A stretch of 64,000 nucleotides of DNA. Origin: Tubulanus polymorphus (Eukaryota; Nemertea; Palaeonemertea; Tubulaniformes; Tubulanidae). This document shows positions 20,248 to 35,591 of this stretch, in pieces. A program made the translations under genes and the position numbers. The stretch lies in contig NC_134029.1 of NCBI RefSeq assembly GCF_964204645.1, positions 467,501 through 531,500 of the forward strand, read 5' to 3'. The notes under the pieces were generated by a model. That model worked only from the letters and a program-made list of their open reading frames with translations. It ran no database searches and was not told the origin of the DNA. The stretch's first letter is position 1; each line of letters begins with the position of its first letter.

Positions 20248-23200
20248 TAAAGTTTGCGCAGTAACTCGAGGATAACGACGTCTTGAATCCCTCGTCCTTT
20301 CCAGCGCCACGGTGGAATTAAACAACAAGGCAGATATGGAAAAGGTTTGAGATTTTACATGATCATTATATCAGCTATCTAAATCATTTACGATGGTTTC
20401 CATAGGCGAGTGAGTGAAAAGTGGACTTTTTCTACAATCTGTCTCAGTATTATGTCGGTTTTCTTCATTTAGATTACAGAAATCACAGCCTATGGAAATC
20501 AACATGGCACCCACGAATTTCGTCTTCTTTTACAATTTTTCAGATGTAAATGTGTTTTTATTATATTTGGCAAACTTTCCGAGAATTGTGATAATCGTGT
20601 GATACGTATAAAGTATAGGTCTATCTAAATCATTAGTCTGCATGCAATCAACCGGATTTTCTGTATAGATTTGCATTGTTTGATTAGTTAAATCACATTC
20701 TCAGCTTAAAGACACTTTTATTTCGTTATCGTTATTAAGATGAGTTCAAGAAGCCGTTTTACAGTTTTGAGGCACAACTTTTTGGAAATTTGTCTCCGTT
20801 ACGTTTCCAATTTATCTTTTTGGACCACCTGGAAACTGTAAAAAGATATAAAACCTTTTTTGAGATGAAAATAAATTACTATTAAGAAGGTTTATTTCAA
20901 GTGGTTTTAGAAGTTTTTGACTCATTTCTATTTACTGAAAGCGGACAGTGTATTGTAGTATGTAGTGTATATTCACGTATTCAATGTCCCGCGGCTATTA
21001 CACATTTTATCACGATCTACACCGAATCAAATATCTATATAACTAAATGCCGATTTAATATTCATTAATCGTGAATTCTTTTCTTGCACCACTGGAAACA
21101 TTAGAAGCTCTTTCCGTAAAATTGTCCGCAAACATTTTTATAATGATTGTACTTCCTGTGAATTTCGTCCGCGAGTATTTTCAAATCAATTCTGTAATTT
21201 CTTCAAATGTTATATTCCACCAGGTGGAGTCTGGGTCGTCTGTGTCCGATAAACCGGACGGCAGTAAAAAGGAAGTAAAACGCGGGAACTGGACTGGAAA
21301 GTTGGACTTTCTTCTGTCAACGATTGGTTACGCGGTCGGTTTAGGGAATGTTTGGAGGTTTCCATTTTTAGCGTACAGAAATGGCGGCGGTGAATTCAAT
21401 GAATATTTATTAAAAAAAACATCATTTATAAAATGATGATGATGATGATAAATTAATATTGATAATATTTCTGTTTAGGTGCGTTTTTGATCCCGTACGT
21501 GATCATGTTAGCTTTTACTGGTATTCCACTGTTTTTCCTAGAACTGGCTTTGGGTCAGTTCGCATCTGAGGGTCCGATAACAGTGTGGAAATTAGCTCCA
21601 CTCTTTAAAGGTACTTCATCAATCTACATATAATCATTTCAAATTTTCACCGATTTTTGTAGTGAAGCATGATTTAGATGCAGAGATGCTGAGTCAAATT
21701 TACTTGGAAGATTTATCAATATACGTCGAATTGGTATTGTTAAATGATAGAAGCTTTTTAGTTGGAAGGGCATCGAAAAATTCACTATTCACAAATCTTA
21801 GATTAGAAATTGAATTCATTATTGAAACTTGTTTTTTCATTCTGAGTATGACAATGAATTTGTTTCTGCAGGGATAGGTTGGGCGATGGTTGTCGTAAGT
21901 GGATTAGTCGGTATTTACTACAATGTTATTATAGCTTGGACAATCTTCTATTTCGTGGCTTCGTTAACGTCTAAATTACCGTGGATGGATTGTCAGAATC
22001 CCTGGAATACACCGGCCTGTAAGGAAGCGGGAAGTATGTAGCAAAGAATAGTAATCTGAATCACTCTTCGTCTGGACCCAGATTCACAGTCGTGATGTCT
22101 GTGGTCTCAAATCTTCCTCTAAAGTTGTAGTAGAGTGGCTATATTTTTAAAACGCTGTGTAGAATTAAACCCAACCATAAAACGAATAAACTTTTTGCCC
22201 CCCTTGGGAGTAATTACTTAATGGTGGCATCTAGATACCGAAAAAAGAAATGGAGAGAGACATGGGCCCCATATGTTGTCACCACGTCGATTTCCGCTCA
22301 AATCCAACGACCTTGCCCAAACATGAACCATCACCCAGCTGCGATGGCCGAGTGGTTAAGGCGTTGGACTTGAAATCCAATGGGATCTTCCCGCGTAGGT
22401 TCGAACCCTACTCGCAGCGAATATAATATTTTGTTCCGACCTCCTTTGAGTGGACTTGATTCAAAATGTTAAATTCAATTGACGATTTTGAAAACACTAG
22501 ATATTTTTATTTCAGAGCCGTATTGTAACATAACGGCGAATATAACAGTTAACTGTACAAACGCGATCGGGTCTCAATCTCCCAGCGAGCAGTATTGGGA
22601 GTAAGTTTAAATTCTTTGTCTCTTCAGGGGTTACATTGAAACACTGTCTACAGTTTCATCAATGTTACATTGAGAATGAATTATTCTTAATTCTAGAATC
22701 AAATTTTACTAAAATTTGTGGAACTGATTCCTTAGAATTTGAATGCACTATCTTCGTCAATGTTACGTGACCGCGTTTGGGCTAAAATAGTCTCTTTCTT
22801 TAGGCGACACGTATTAGGATTAACGGATGGATTAGAGAATATGGGGATTATCCGCTGGAAACTGGCATTGTGTTTGTTAGGTGCATGGGTTGTAATATTC
22901 CTCTGCCTCATTAAAGGAGTCAAATCCTCGGGAAAGGTAAAACTTCAGACCCATTTACACAGTTAACTTCGGATTCATAAGAAAATCTTGAAATAGATCT
23001 TGAATAGATCTTGAAATTCCTAGAATAAATTGTATTTTATTCTGTAGGTTGTATATTTCACTGCTACATTTCCGTACATTGTATTGGTAATACTGTTGGT
23101 GAGAGGAGTCACTTTACCCGGCGCTAAAAAAGGAATAATGTTTTACGTGACTCCCGATTTTAACAAACTCAAAGATTCAAAGGTATCTTTCATTCCAAAA

Positions 23201-25779
23201 TCAAGCCAATCTTGTAAATACACTGAATTAAATTTATTCGCAAAACATCATGGATTTTTAATGGATCTCCTTGTTTATTACGTATAGGTTTGGGCTGATG
23301 CAGCTACTCAGATATTCTATTCACTAGGTGTCGGGTTCGGAGGTTTAGAAGTCATGTCCAGTTACAACAAATTCAAAAATAACTGTTACAGGTATTGACT
23401 GATACTCATAACAAACACGTATACATTGTCTATCCTATATTGTAGATTGTATGCCTTATATTGTATATTGTATGTCGTATATTATGTATTGTATATCTTA
23501 TATTGTATATTGTAGGGATGCATTGTTAGTATCAATAATTAATTGTATGACCAGTGTATTTGCCGGGTTTGTTATATTTTCTGTAATGGGTTTCATGTCT
23601 GAAAAGATGGCTGTTCCTGTTGCGCAAGTCGCTAAAAGTGGTAAATAGTATATATCACAATTATCGATTCAATATTTCTAATTTGCATAAATTTGCATTG
23701 GTTTGCATAAATTAACTGTTCATGGTTCGTATAAATGTGTATGTTTGTTGTTTAGGACCCGGATTAGCGTTTGTCGCGTATCCTGAAGGCATCGCTCAGA
23801 TGCCAATTGCTCCACTTTGGTCAGTTCTGTTTTTTCTGATGTTGTTTACGCTCGGTTTGGATAGTCAGGTATTCCATCAATCAATATTCTAAACTTTAAT
23901 TGTTCAATTAACCGATGAAATGTGTTTGTGTTGTGTTTTATAGTTTGCTATGATGGAGACTGTTATCAGCGCCATCTCTGATGAGTTTCTCGTATTAAGG
24001 AAATATAAGATGCTATTTACTGGTTTTCTCTGTGTCCTGTTGTTCCTCCTCGGGCTCCCATGCGTTATGGACGTACGTTTACAACTATAAGTATGGAATG
24101 TTTTCCGGGGTGATGTGGAATGTATTTCAGGGTGGAATGTATTTCAGGGTGTAATGTGTAATGTATTTCAGGGTGTAATGTAGAATGTATTTCAGGGTGG
24201 AATGTGGAATGTATTTCAGGGTGTAATGTAGAATGTATTTCAGGGTGTAATGTAGAATGTATTTCAGGGTGTAATGTATTTCAGGGTGGAATGTTTATGT
24301 AATTCAGGGTGGAATGTTTATGTATTTCAGGGTGGAATGTTTATGTATTTCAGGGTGGAATGTATTTCAGGGTGGAATGTTTATGTATTTCAGGGTGGAA
24401 TGTTTATGTATTTCAGGGTGGAATGTTTATGTATTTCAGGGTGGAATGTATTTCAGGGTGGAATGTTTATGTATTTCAGGGTGGAATGTATTTCAGGGTG
24501 GAATGTTTATGTAATTCAGGGTGGAATGTTTATGTATTTCAGGGTGGAATGTTTATGTATTTCAGGGTGGAATGTATTTCAGGGTGGAATGTTTATGTAA
24601 TTCAGGGTGGAATGTTTATGTATTTCAGGGTGGAATGTTTATGTATTTCAGGGTGGAATGTACATATTCAATTTGATCGACTCATACAGTGGTGGATACT
24701 CATTAATGGTTATTGCGCTCGTTGAAGTAATCGTCATATCATGGATTTACGGTACGAGAAACACGTATCGTCCTGGGTTCGAATCCAGACATATAAATCA
24801 TAAAATAAAAACTCATACATTTCAGGTTATAAGAAATTTGCCGCAGATATCAAAATGATGATTGGATTCACACCGAATATTTACTGGAGAATCACCTGGC
24901 AGTTTTTGACTCCAGCTATTATTGTCGTCAGTATCGAAAAAGTCCTGGCCTCATAAAACACCTTATGACAGTGCAATACAATAAAATACAAAATAATTTT
25001 ACAATATAAACATTCATAAATCAATAAAGTACAGACAGGTAAGTGCGTGCATGAAAATACGCGCCACCAACTCGTGATGTCATAGGGAGTTTTATGGAGG
25101 CATCCATCTTTTTTATCCAGCAGCAAAAAAAATACTTTATTCGTGATTTCAGTTTATACTGGTGTTTTCTGCAATAAAAGCGACACCGTTAAGTTTGGGT
25201 AGTTACCTATACCCATGCTGGGCTCAGATGTTGGGTATCACTATGGTGTTTGCATCAATTGTGTTTATACCGCTAATGATGGGAATCGAGACGTGTAAAC
25301 ATTTCGGCTGCAAAAAGGTAATTTTCAGACGAAACAAATATAATCAAAATAGCCGCAAAGCAGCGATAACGGGTTTCGGCCCTTTTGGTTGAACATTCCG
25401 TACCATGAAGCCAATGAAGTTATCAGTTCATTAAAATGCAGCTATCATGCAGGGAATGCCATCAGGGGGGTCGGAAACGCCCTATACATTAAATCAATAT
25501 GGGGTACTAACTATAAAAAAAACTTATCAAAATAGAATTACCTTTGTATTCAAATTGATGATCGTTGTATTTTTTCAGACATTGAAAATCATGGTGAGTC
25601 CGACTCCAGATTGGGGACCGGCTGAACCGGAATACAGAACCGGAAAATACGCCATCGATCGCCAGAGGTCACGTGATCCGATACCAGCAAAATCTAACGA
25701 TATACAACTGCAAAAACGGCCGTCAGACGGCGCTACTAACCAAGGCTATGTACCCGATGGCGATTTTGCTCACTTTTGA
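20248..25779 (+). CDS. Sodium- and chloride-dependent transporter, SLC6 family, glycine-transporter-like
   Basis: Coding exons: 20336-20344 (in exon 20248-20344, MEK; least certain), 21224-21389, 21479-21610, 21872-22033, 22516-22600, 22804-22936, 23048-23182, 23288-23391, 23516-23640, 23756-23868, 23944-24072, 24652-24751, 24826-24926, 25153-25317, 25579-25779. All phases agree; 619 aa, normal for SLC6. TM1 has [13 protein letters not shown] and NGGGAFLIPY; then [15 protein letters not shown], and extracellular loop 2 with paired cysteines and three N-glycosylation sequons (NIT, NIT, NCT). [30 protein letters not shown] (TM6) and [11 protein letters not shown] (TM7-TM8 loop) match glycine transporters best, though a related amino-acid transporter cannot be excluded. 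It is expected to couple uptake to Na+ and Cl- at the plasma membrane. Intron 4 holds a tRNA-Ser; intron 11 is filled by a splice-site-derived minisatellite. AATAAA is near 26310. Confidence 0.9.
22338..22419 (+). tRNA. tRNA-Ser (TGA)
   Basis: 82 nt. Acceptor GCTGCGA pairs perfectly with TCGCAGC; D-arm ATGGCCGAGTGGTTAAGGC; anticodon stem TTGGA/TCCAA with loop CTTGAAA, giving TGA; long variable arm GGGATCTTCCCGC; T-loop TTCGAAC. Located in intron 4 of the SLC6 gene, same strand. Confidence 0.95.
23440..23515 (+). repeat. TATTGTATA-type simple repeat abutting an exon
   Basis: Imperfect repeats of TTGTATATTGTATG directly before the acceptor of SLC6 exon 9. The acceptor itself (ATATTGTAG) is part of the repeat, and there is no normal polypyrimidine tract. 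Confidence 0.6.
24104..24660 (+). repeat. Minisatellite made of tandem copies of a 3' splice site
   Basis: About 25 copies of TATTTCAGGGTGGAATG with spacers of variable length (ATGTAT, TTTATGTA, TGTAATG). The last copy is the real acceptor of SLC6 exon 12: TATTTCAG followed by GGTGGAATG, which encodes GGM of the conserved GGMY. The array therefore multiplies the acceptor plus the first nine coding bases through the whole intron. Frames at 24274-24725 are products of the repeat. The left end (24104-24260) contains more diverged GTGTAAT units, and the right end is nearly uniform, as expected if expansion was recent near the exon. Confidence 0.93.
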
Positions 25780-26299
25780 TTCATTTGTTGAAGAAATATA
25801 TCAATTAGCTAAACATGTAAATAGCTCGACCCGCAGCGACTCATTGCTAAGTAAAGACCAGTCAAAGACCATTTCATTGAACACATGAAGTTGCTTATAG
25901 CAATCTATCAAAAGTTTTGACTAACATTTTCGTTAAACTGGATCCAGGTGGTATTTATTACGCTAGTTTCTTATGGCCTTCACCGATATCTGATTGCAAT
26001 CAGTCAGTTAGGTAATGCTATTGTAATTGTACTGTATTTATATCGAAAATTAGTTATATCAACCCATATATCTGTATTGTATATCATAACCACCTGTAAA
26101 CTCAACCCACAGGGATTATCTCCAGGATTCTGCTTATGTTTGAAAATTCCATGATGTTCTTCATCACCAATCAAGAGAAACAGCATAACATCTTAAAGAT
26201 CAATTTACGCTCATTTTGGTTCTATAACTAATCTAAACAACCCGGTACAGCTGTGAGAACATATAAATTGAAAAATTTCAGACGTCCGAATGAATTCTG

Positions 26300-27250
26300 T
26301 TTATTACAATAAAACTATTGTTTGAAAACGTGTTTATTTTACTTGATTTGTTTTCTCGTTCCTGTGCGAGTGACCCGTGGTCGAGTTGAGAGGACCAATA
26401 AACCACTGACACCGCCCGCATTCAGCCGTGTGAAATAAAACCAGGAATTCTTAATAAATTCATTTGAATACATTGAGAGATTCTTGTAGGTTTACGACTC
26501 AAAGCAAATATTCCTGATCATAAAAATATTTATTAATCGTGACTGCGAATAATACACGAAATTTCCTGATTAATTTTTATTGTGTTTGTTAGAAGGTGTA
26601 AAACTCGGGGGAGGGGGGGAACTAGTGAGAGGGGGGTGGGGAGGGGGAGAGAGTACTTGTGTTTTATTGGTTAACACTATACACCATTAGATACTATTTG
26701 ATCAAGTTATTTCTGATAGAGTTTGAAGACACGAATAGAGTTGCGTCGAAGACCTCAATCATATTACACACAGTCTGTTGACATAGTATTTATATTGAGC
26801 ACTGTGTTATATTACTGATATATCAGAGAGCTTCGATACCAGGCACCATGTCCGGTATTATACTTGGATTCGGATTATCTTTGTTTTTTTCTTCCTGATG
26901 GCGGCTTAAAAAGAGATGGTTCGATAAAAACCCGTAGCAGTAGTAAGAGGGAGTGAGAGAGAGAGAGAGAGGGAGAGTGGCGAGAGTAATCTGAAAGAGC
27001 GAGGAGGTGTCACCGTCGGTCACGCGAAGAACACACTTTAAGCACTCTTCCGTATTTATACGACATTTGACAACGGAAAGTGAGGAATTTTAATGAGGAA
27101 TTTTCTGCGCTGTCAGAGAAATATTTTCTTTTTGACAGATTAACATTTTTTTACACTTGACGCGTGGCGCGCGTATGCAGACGAACGATTCAATAGTCGC
27201 GTGCCAGAGGCTGCAGTTCGAGGTCGTTTTCAAACTGAAAATATCGCATT
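26300..27250. other. SLC6 3' end and intergenic DNA with a G-rich tract
   Basis: AATAAAAC near 26310 suits the SLC6 polyadenylation signal. A G-rich tract at about 26603-26655 (runs of 4-7 G) has G-quadruplex potential, and a GA microsatellite lies at about 26948-26975. I see no coding sequence; the minus frame at 26823-27023 is formed by the GA repeat. Confidence 0.5.
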
Positions 27251-27391
27251 GAAAATAAATGTTAATCCGTGAATAAGATTGATATCGATAATCCGCGATA
27301 TGTCCTGGATTTATGGATTGCTTTCTACGATAATCCGACCGGATGTTTGAAATTCTTATCGGCGACGAATAGAAAACAGATAATTCTGCAG
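27250..27391 (+). promoter_or_regulatory. Possible 5' non-coding exon of the cholinesterase-like gene
   Basis: The sequence ends ATTCTGCAG|GTAAGAAAA, a strong 5' splice site at 27391/27392. The first coding exon at 29312 has an acceptor (TATTTACACAG) two bases before its ATG, so an upstream untranslated exon is required. This is the best donor found. The left limit is arbitrary. Confidence 0.35.
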
Positions 27392-27779
27392 GTAAGAAAA
27401 TTATTTCACATGATTCAATAGAAGCAAGTTTTAGATAGAGCGGATAAATAATAATTCTGCAGGACCAGTTTCCACAGCTTTTGCTAAAGATTTGACTTAT
27501 AACTGTTCATGTTCGATGTTTTGTTCCAAAATCAACTGAACAAAGTATAACCAGGTCCTGGACCCAGTTTCATGAAACTCATAAACTCCTTAATTGATAT
27601 AATTAAGAGATTTAGAATGCATGAAGGAATTAAATCGATTATCACATGTTGACTGTAGTTGACTAGAGTCACAACATAAAATATCATGCAAAAATTAACT
27701 TTTAGATGGAAACGTCAGAAATCAAGAAATATACCTTGCATGAAAAACTGCAAACAAAGTATGAAGATATAATTGAAAG

Positions 27780-27968
27780 TTGATAATGGTGTTAATGCAG
27801 TACCTGGTGGCTCTGAGTGTTGCGTGTTATACGATATTCGGGGTTGATTCGGTTCAAGAGACTTTCATTGAAATTTCAAAGTCAAGTAGAAATATTCACG
27901 TAATTTCGCCTACACGTACAACGGACCCCGTTTATACCGAACTTACTGTGCCTGTACGTGTGTTTTAA
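27780..27968 (+). CDS. Short ORF with signal-peptide-like start, doubtful
   Basis: 62 codons: a hydrophobic N-terminus (VLMQYLVALSVACYTIFGV) and a polar remainder with TTDPVYTELTVPV. CCT|GTACGTGTG near the end could be a donor. It may be an alternative first exon of the following gene, a small secreted peptide, or chance. No family recognised. Confidence 0.25.
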   Translation: MIMVLMQYLVALSVACYTIFGVDSVQETFIEISKSSRNIHVISPTRTTDPVYTELTVPVRVF

Positions 27969-28198
27969 ACTGTACTCTGGAATGCGTCATTTTTTTTTCA
28001 TCGAATACTTATTCAATAACGAAAGGCAAAAATAGACTTTGAGAAGAGCGGCGTCGGTTTATTAGAGTTTGAATAAATCATCGGTTAAAAATAGCACGCA
28101 CTTATTGACAGATTGATAATCTCAGATTATTTGATGATATATCAGATAATTATTGAGATTAAGCGCGATATTTCAGTGAAGAGTATTATATATAAATC

Positions 28199-28230
28199 AC
28201 CAGCAGCAGCAGCAGCGGCAGCAGCGGCTC
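28199..28230 (+). repeat. Short CAG/CGG triplet repeat
   Basis: CAGCAGCAGCAGCAGCGGCAGCAGCGG, giving a poly-Ala frame at 28113-28313 that is not supported as a gene. Confidence 0.7.
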
Positions 28231-28545
28231 ACCCCCTGTTGGTCCCGTTGCGTCGCCTAAGTCTAAATCTACTCTCAATCAATACTGATCTCATCTGTAA
28301 CACGAGTCAATAATCGTTAATACGAATATATTTACAAATCACTCTAATACTGACCACTAGAATTAATCATACCCTTAACCTCTCTCTCCCTCTCCCTGTC
28401 ACAGACACGACTAAAAACCTCATAGTTTTCACTTGTCTACTGTTTTCCGGTCAATACGAGATTTACAACATGTTCTACTGATACGATTTCCTGACCCAGT
28501 TCTAACGAGTGTTTTCCTACAAATTAATGCAGCTCATTCTCGAGA

Positions 28546-28884
28546 GTATTTCGAGGGGTCGGGCTGTAAGGCCAAGTATACCTGAAGGGGGCGGCATTTC
28601 GAGGGGTCGGGCTGTAAGGCCAAGTATACCTGAAGGGGGCGGCATCTCGAGGGGTCGGGCTGTAAGGCCAAGTATACCTGAAGGGGGCGGCATTTCGAGG
28701 GGTCGGGCTGTAAGGCCAAGTATACCTGAAGGGGGCGGCATCTCGAGGGGTCGGACTGTAAGGCCAAGTATACCTGAAGGGGGCGGCATTTCGAGGGGTC
28801 GGGCTGTAAGGCCAAGTATACCTGAAGGGGGCGGCATCTCGAGGGGTCGGGCTGTAAGGCCAAGTATACCTGAAGGGGGCCGGG
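28546..28884 (+). repeat. 48-bp minisatellite, seven copies
   Basis: Seven near-identical 48-bp units containing GGGTCGGGCTGTAAGGCC, AAGTATACCTGAAGGGGGCGG and either CATTTCGAG or CATCTCGAG; the T and C forms largely alternate, a sign of two-unit duplication steps. Being 16 codons long, it is open in one forward frame (ISRGRAVRPSIPEGGG) and two reverse frames. There is no start context or splice evidence, so it is treated as non-coding, upstream of or in the 5' intron of the esterase gene. Confidence 0.9.
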
Positions 28885-29311
28885 TCGACAGGTTGATGGA
28901 ATTGAAATCATCGCTTCTCCGCCCCTTGTCTAATCTACTGTCGTGATGTATCTTTATCTTTCTACATTTTTTTAAATCAATTATCTACTCACTCTCTTAG
29001 TTATTAATTATTATGTCACTCATAATTTATTTGTAATTACCCTCTCACTCAGTTCTCCGTAATTAGTGTCAGTCTACCTACAAATTCTGTTGTTTTTCTA
29101 TTGACTACACTCATTCACTTGATGAAGCTGCGAGATTCATTAGAAGCGAAAACTTGTTCGACAAATAAATAGTTAACCTATACAAGACTACTCGTCTTGT
29201 TACTTATTTTAAACCTGGTTACAACACGGCTACTCTACGAATACATTTTGTGCGTATGAATCGATAAACAAATACAGGTAAAAATGACAATCGTGTTTAT
29301 TTACACAGTGG

Positions 29312-34566
<5,255 letters not shown>

Positions 34567-35591
34567 AAAAATCCTCTGAAATTAAGAGAACAAATTCTTA
34601 AAATTAATTGTAAGAAATTTCTGAAAGAAGTTTCTTCGTCGTAAACTTCGTTTATTTGTTGGACTTCGTCTTCTCGATACAATTAAAAAACTTGAATCTT
34701 TTTCTAGCCTCGGTTGAATATATCGAAACAGCTCATAGTTTTGACCCATGAAACTGTTTTATCCCTCTCCTTAATCACAATTAAATAAAATAAGAAAAAA
34801 AGACCTAATTTACTATTACTGCATCTGTTAACTGTAGCGTCTATGAGTTACACTTCTTGAATCAATGTCATTGCATTACCTTAAATTATTCACATTGTAC
34901 ATACCTTCTTTCAATGAATACGAATTCTTTTTTTTGTATTTTCTTAAGAATCTTAAGAATAACTTAAACGTGTAAAATTTTCGACGATTTCAAATATCTA
35001 AACTTTGCCGTTGTATGTCGTAAACACTAACGAATACTATATCATTATCTATCAACTTTACCTGAAACATATTTCGTCGATCGGTTCAAAATCAATCTGT
35101 ATATGAACAAAGCATTTATTACGAACAAGAAACTTCTGTTGGAGAAATGAATTAAATAAACTTCTATGTTTTTATAAAATATGATTTATTTTTTCTAAGG
35201 TTTTCAATGTATTGATGGCTTCAATTTATAATAGAATTTTCTGTACGCGTTTTACCCACGCGATTGACTGCGAAACCTCCGTCTTACAACATCTTACACA
35301 ATTTAGCTGACGTTTAACACAATAACAGCTGACGTCATACACAATTCAGTTGACGTGTGACACAATATAGCTGACGTCACTATCTGACGTCATACACAGT
35401 TTAGCTGACGTGTGACACAATACGGAACAAACTTTCTTTTACATATACAATAAAGGAAATAACATTGCTGGAAAATCTTATTTATAATGAATTCTTTATT
35501 TATATCCAATTTAGACACATTACATCAATAGATTGAGAGTCGAATTGTTAAGAATCGTAAAAACATCAAATTCAGAACAGAAAACCATTCT
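34567..35591. other. Convergent 3' regions of the esterase-like and DEG/ENaC genes
   Basis: No coding sequence. AATAAA on the plus strand near 34783, 35155 and 35448 can serve the esterase transcript. On the minus strand the DEG/ENaC stop codon is itself within GAAATAAAG, and further TTTATT blocks follow at about 35470-35500. The interval also contains the CRE cluster described separately. Confidence 0.55.
35278..35430. repeat. Short tandem repeats carrying three perfect CREs
   Basis: Imperfect units of about 30 bp built on ACACAATTTAGCTGACGT. Three contain the full palindrome TGACGTCA (35330-35337, 35372-35379, 35385-35392); others read TGACGTGT or TGACGTTT. They lie between the two converging genes. 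It may be an enhancer or merely a repeat whose unit resembles a CRE. Confidence 0.55.

Noticed and set aside
24274-24858. Overlapping open frames rich in [14 protein letters not shown] repeats
   Set aside because: They are translations of the splice-site minisatellite in all phases, within an SLC6 intron.
28509-28946. 145-aa plus and 106- and 125-aa minus repetitive frames
   Set aside because: 48-bp minisatellite with no start context, domain or splice evidence.
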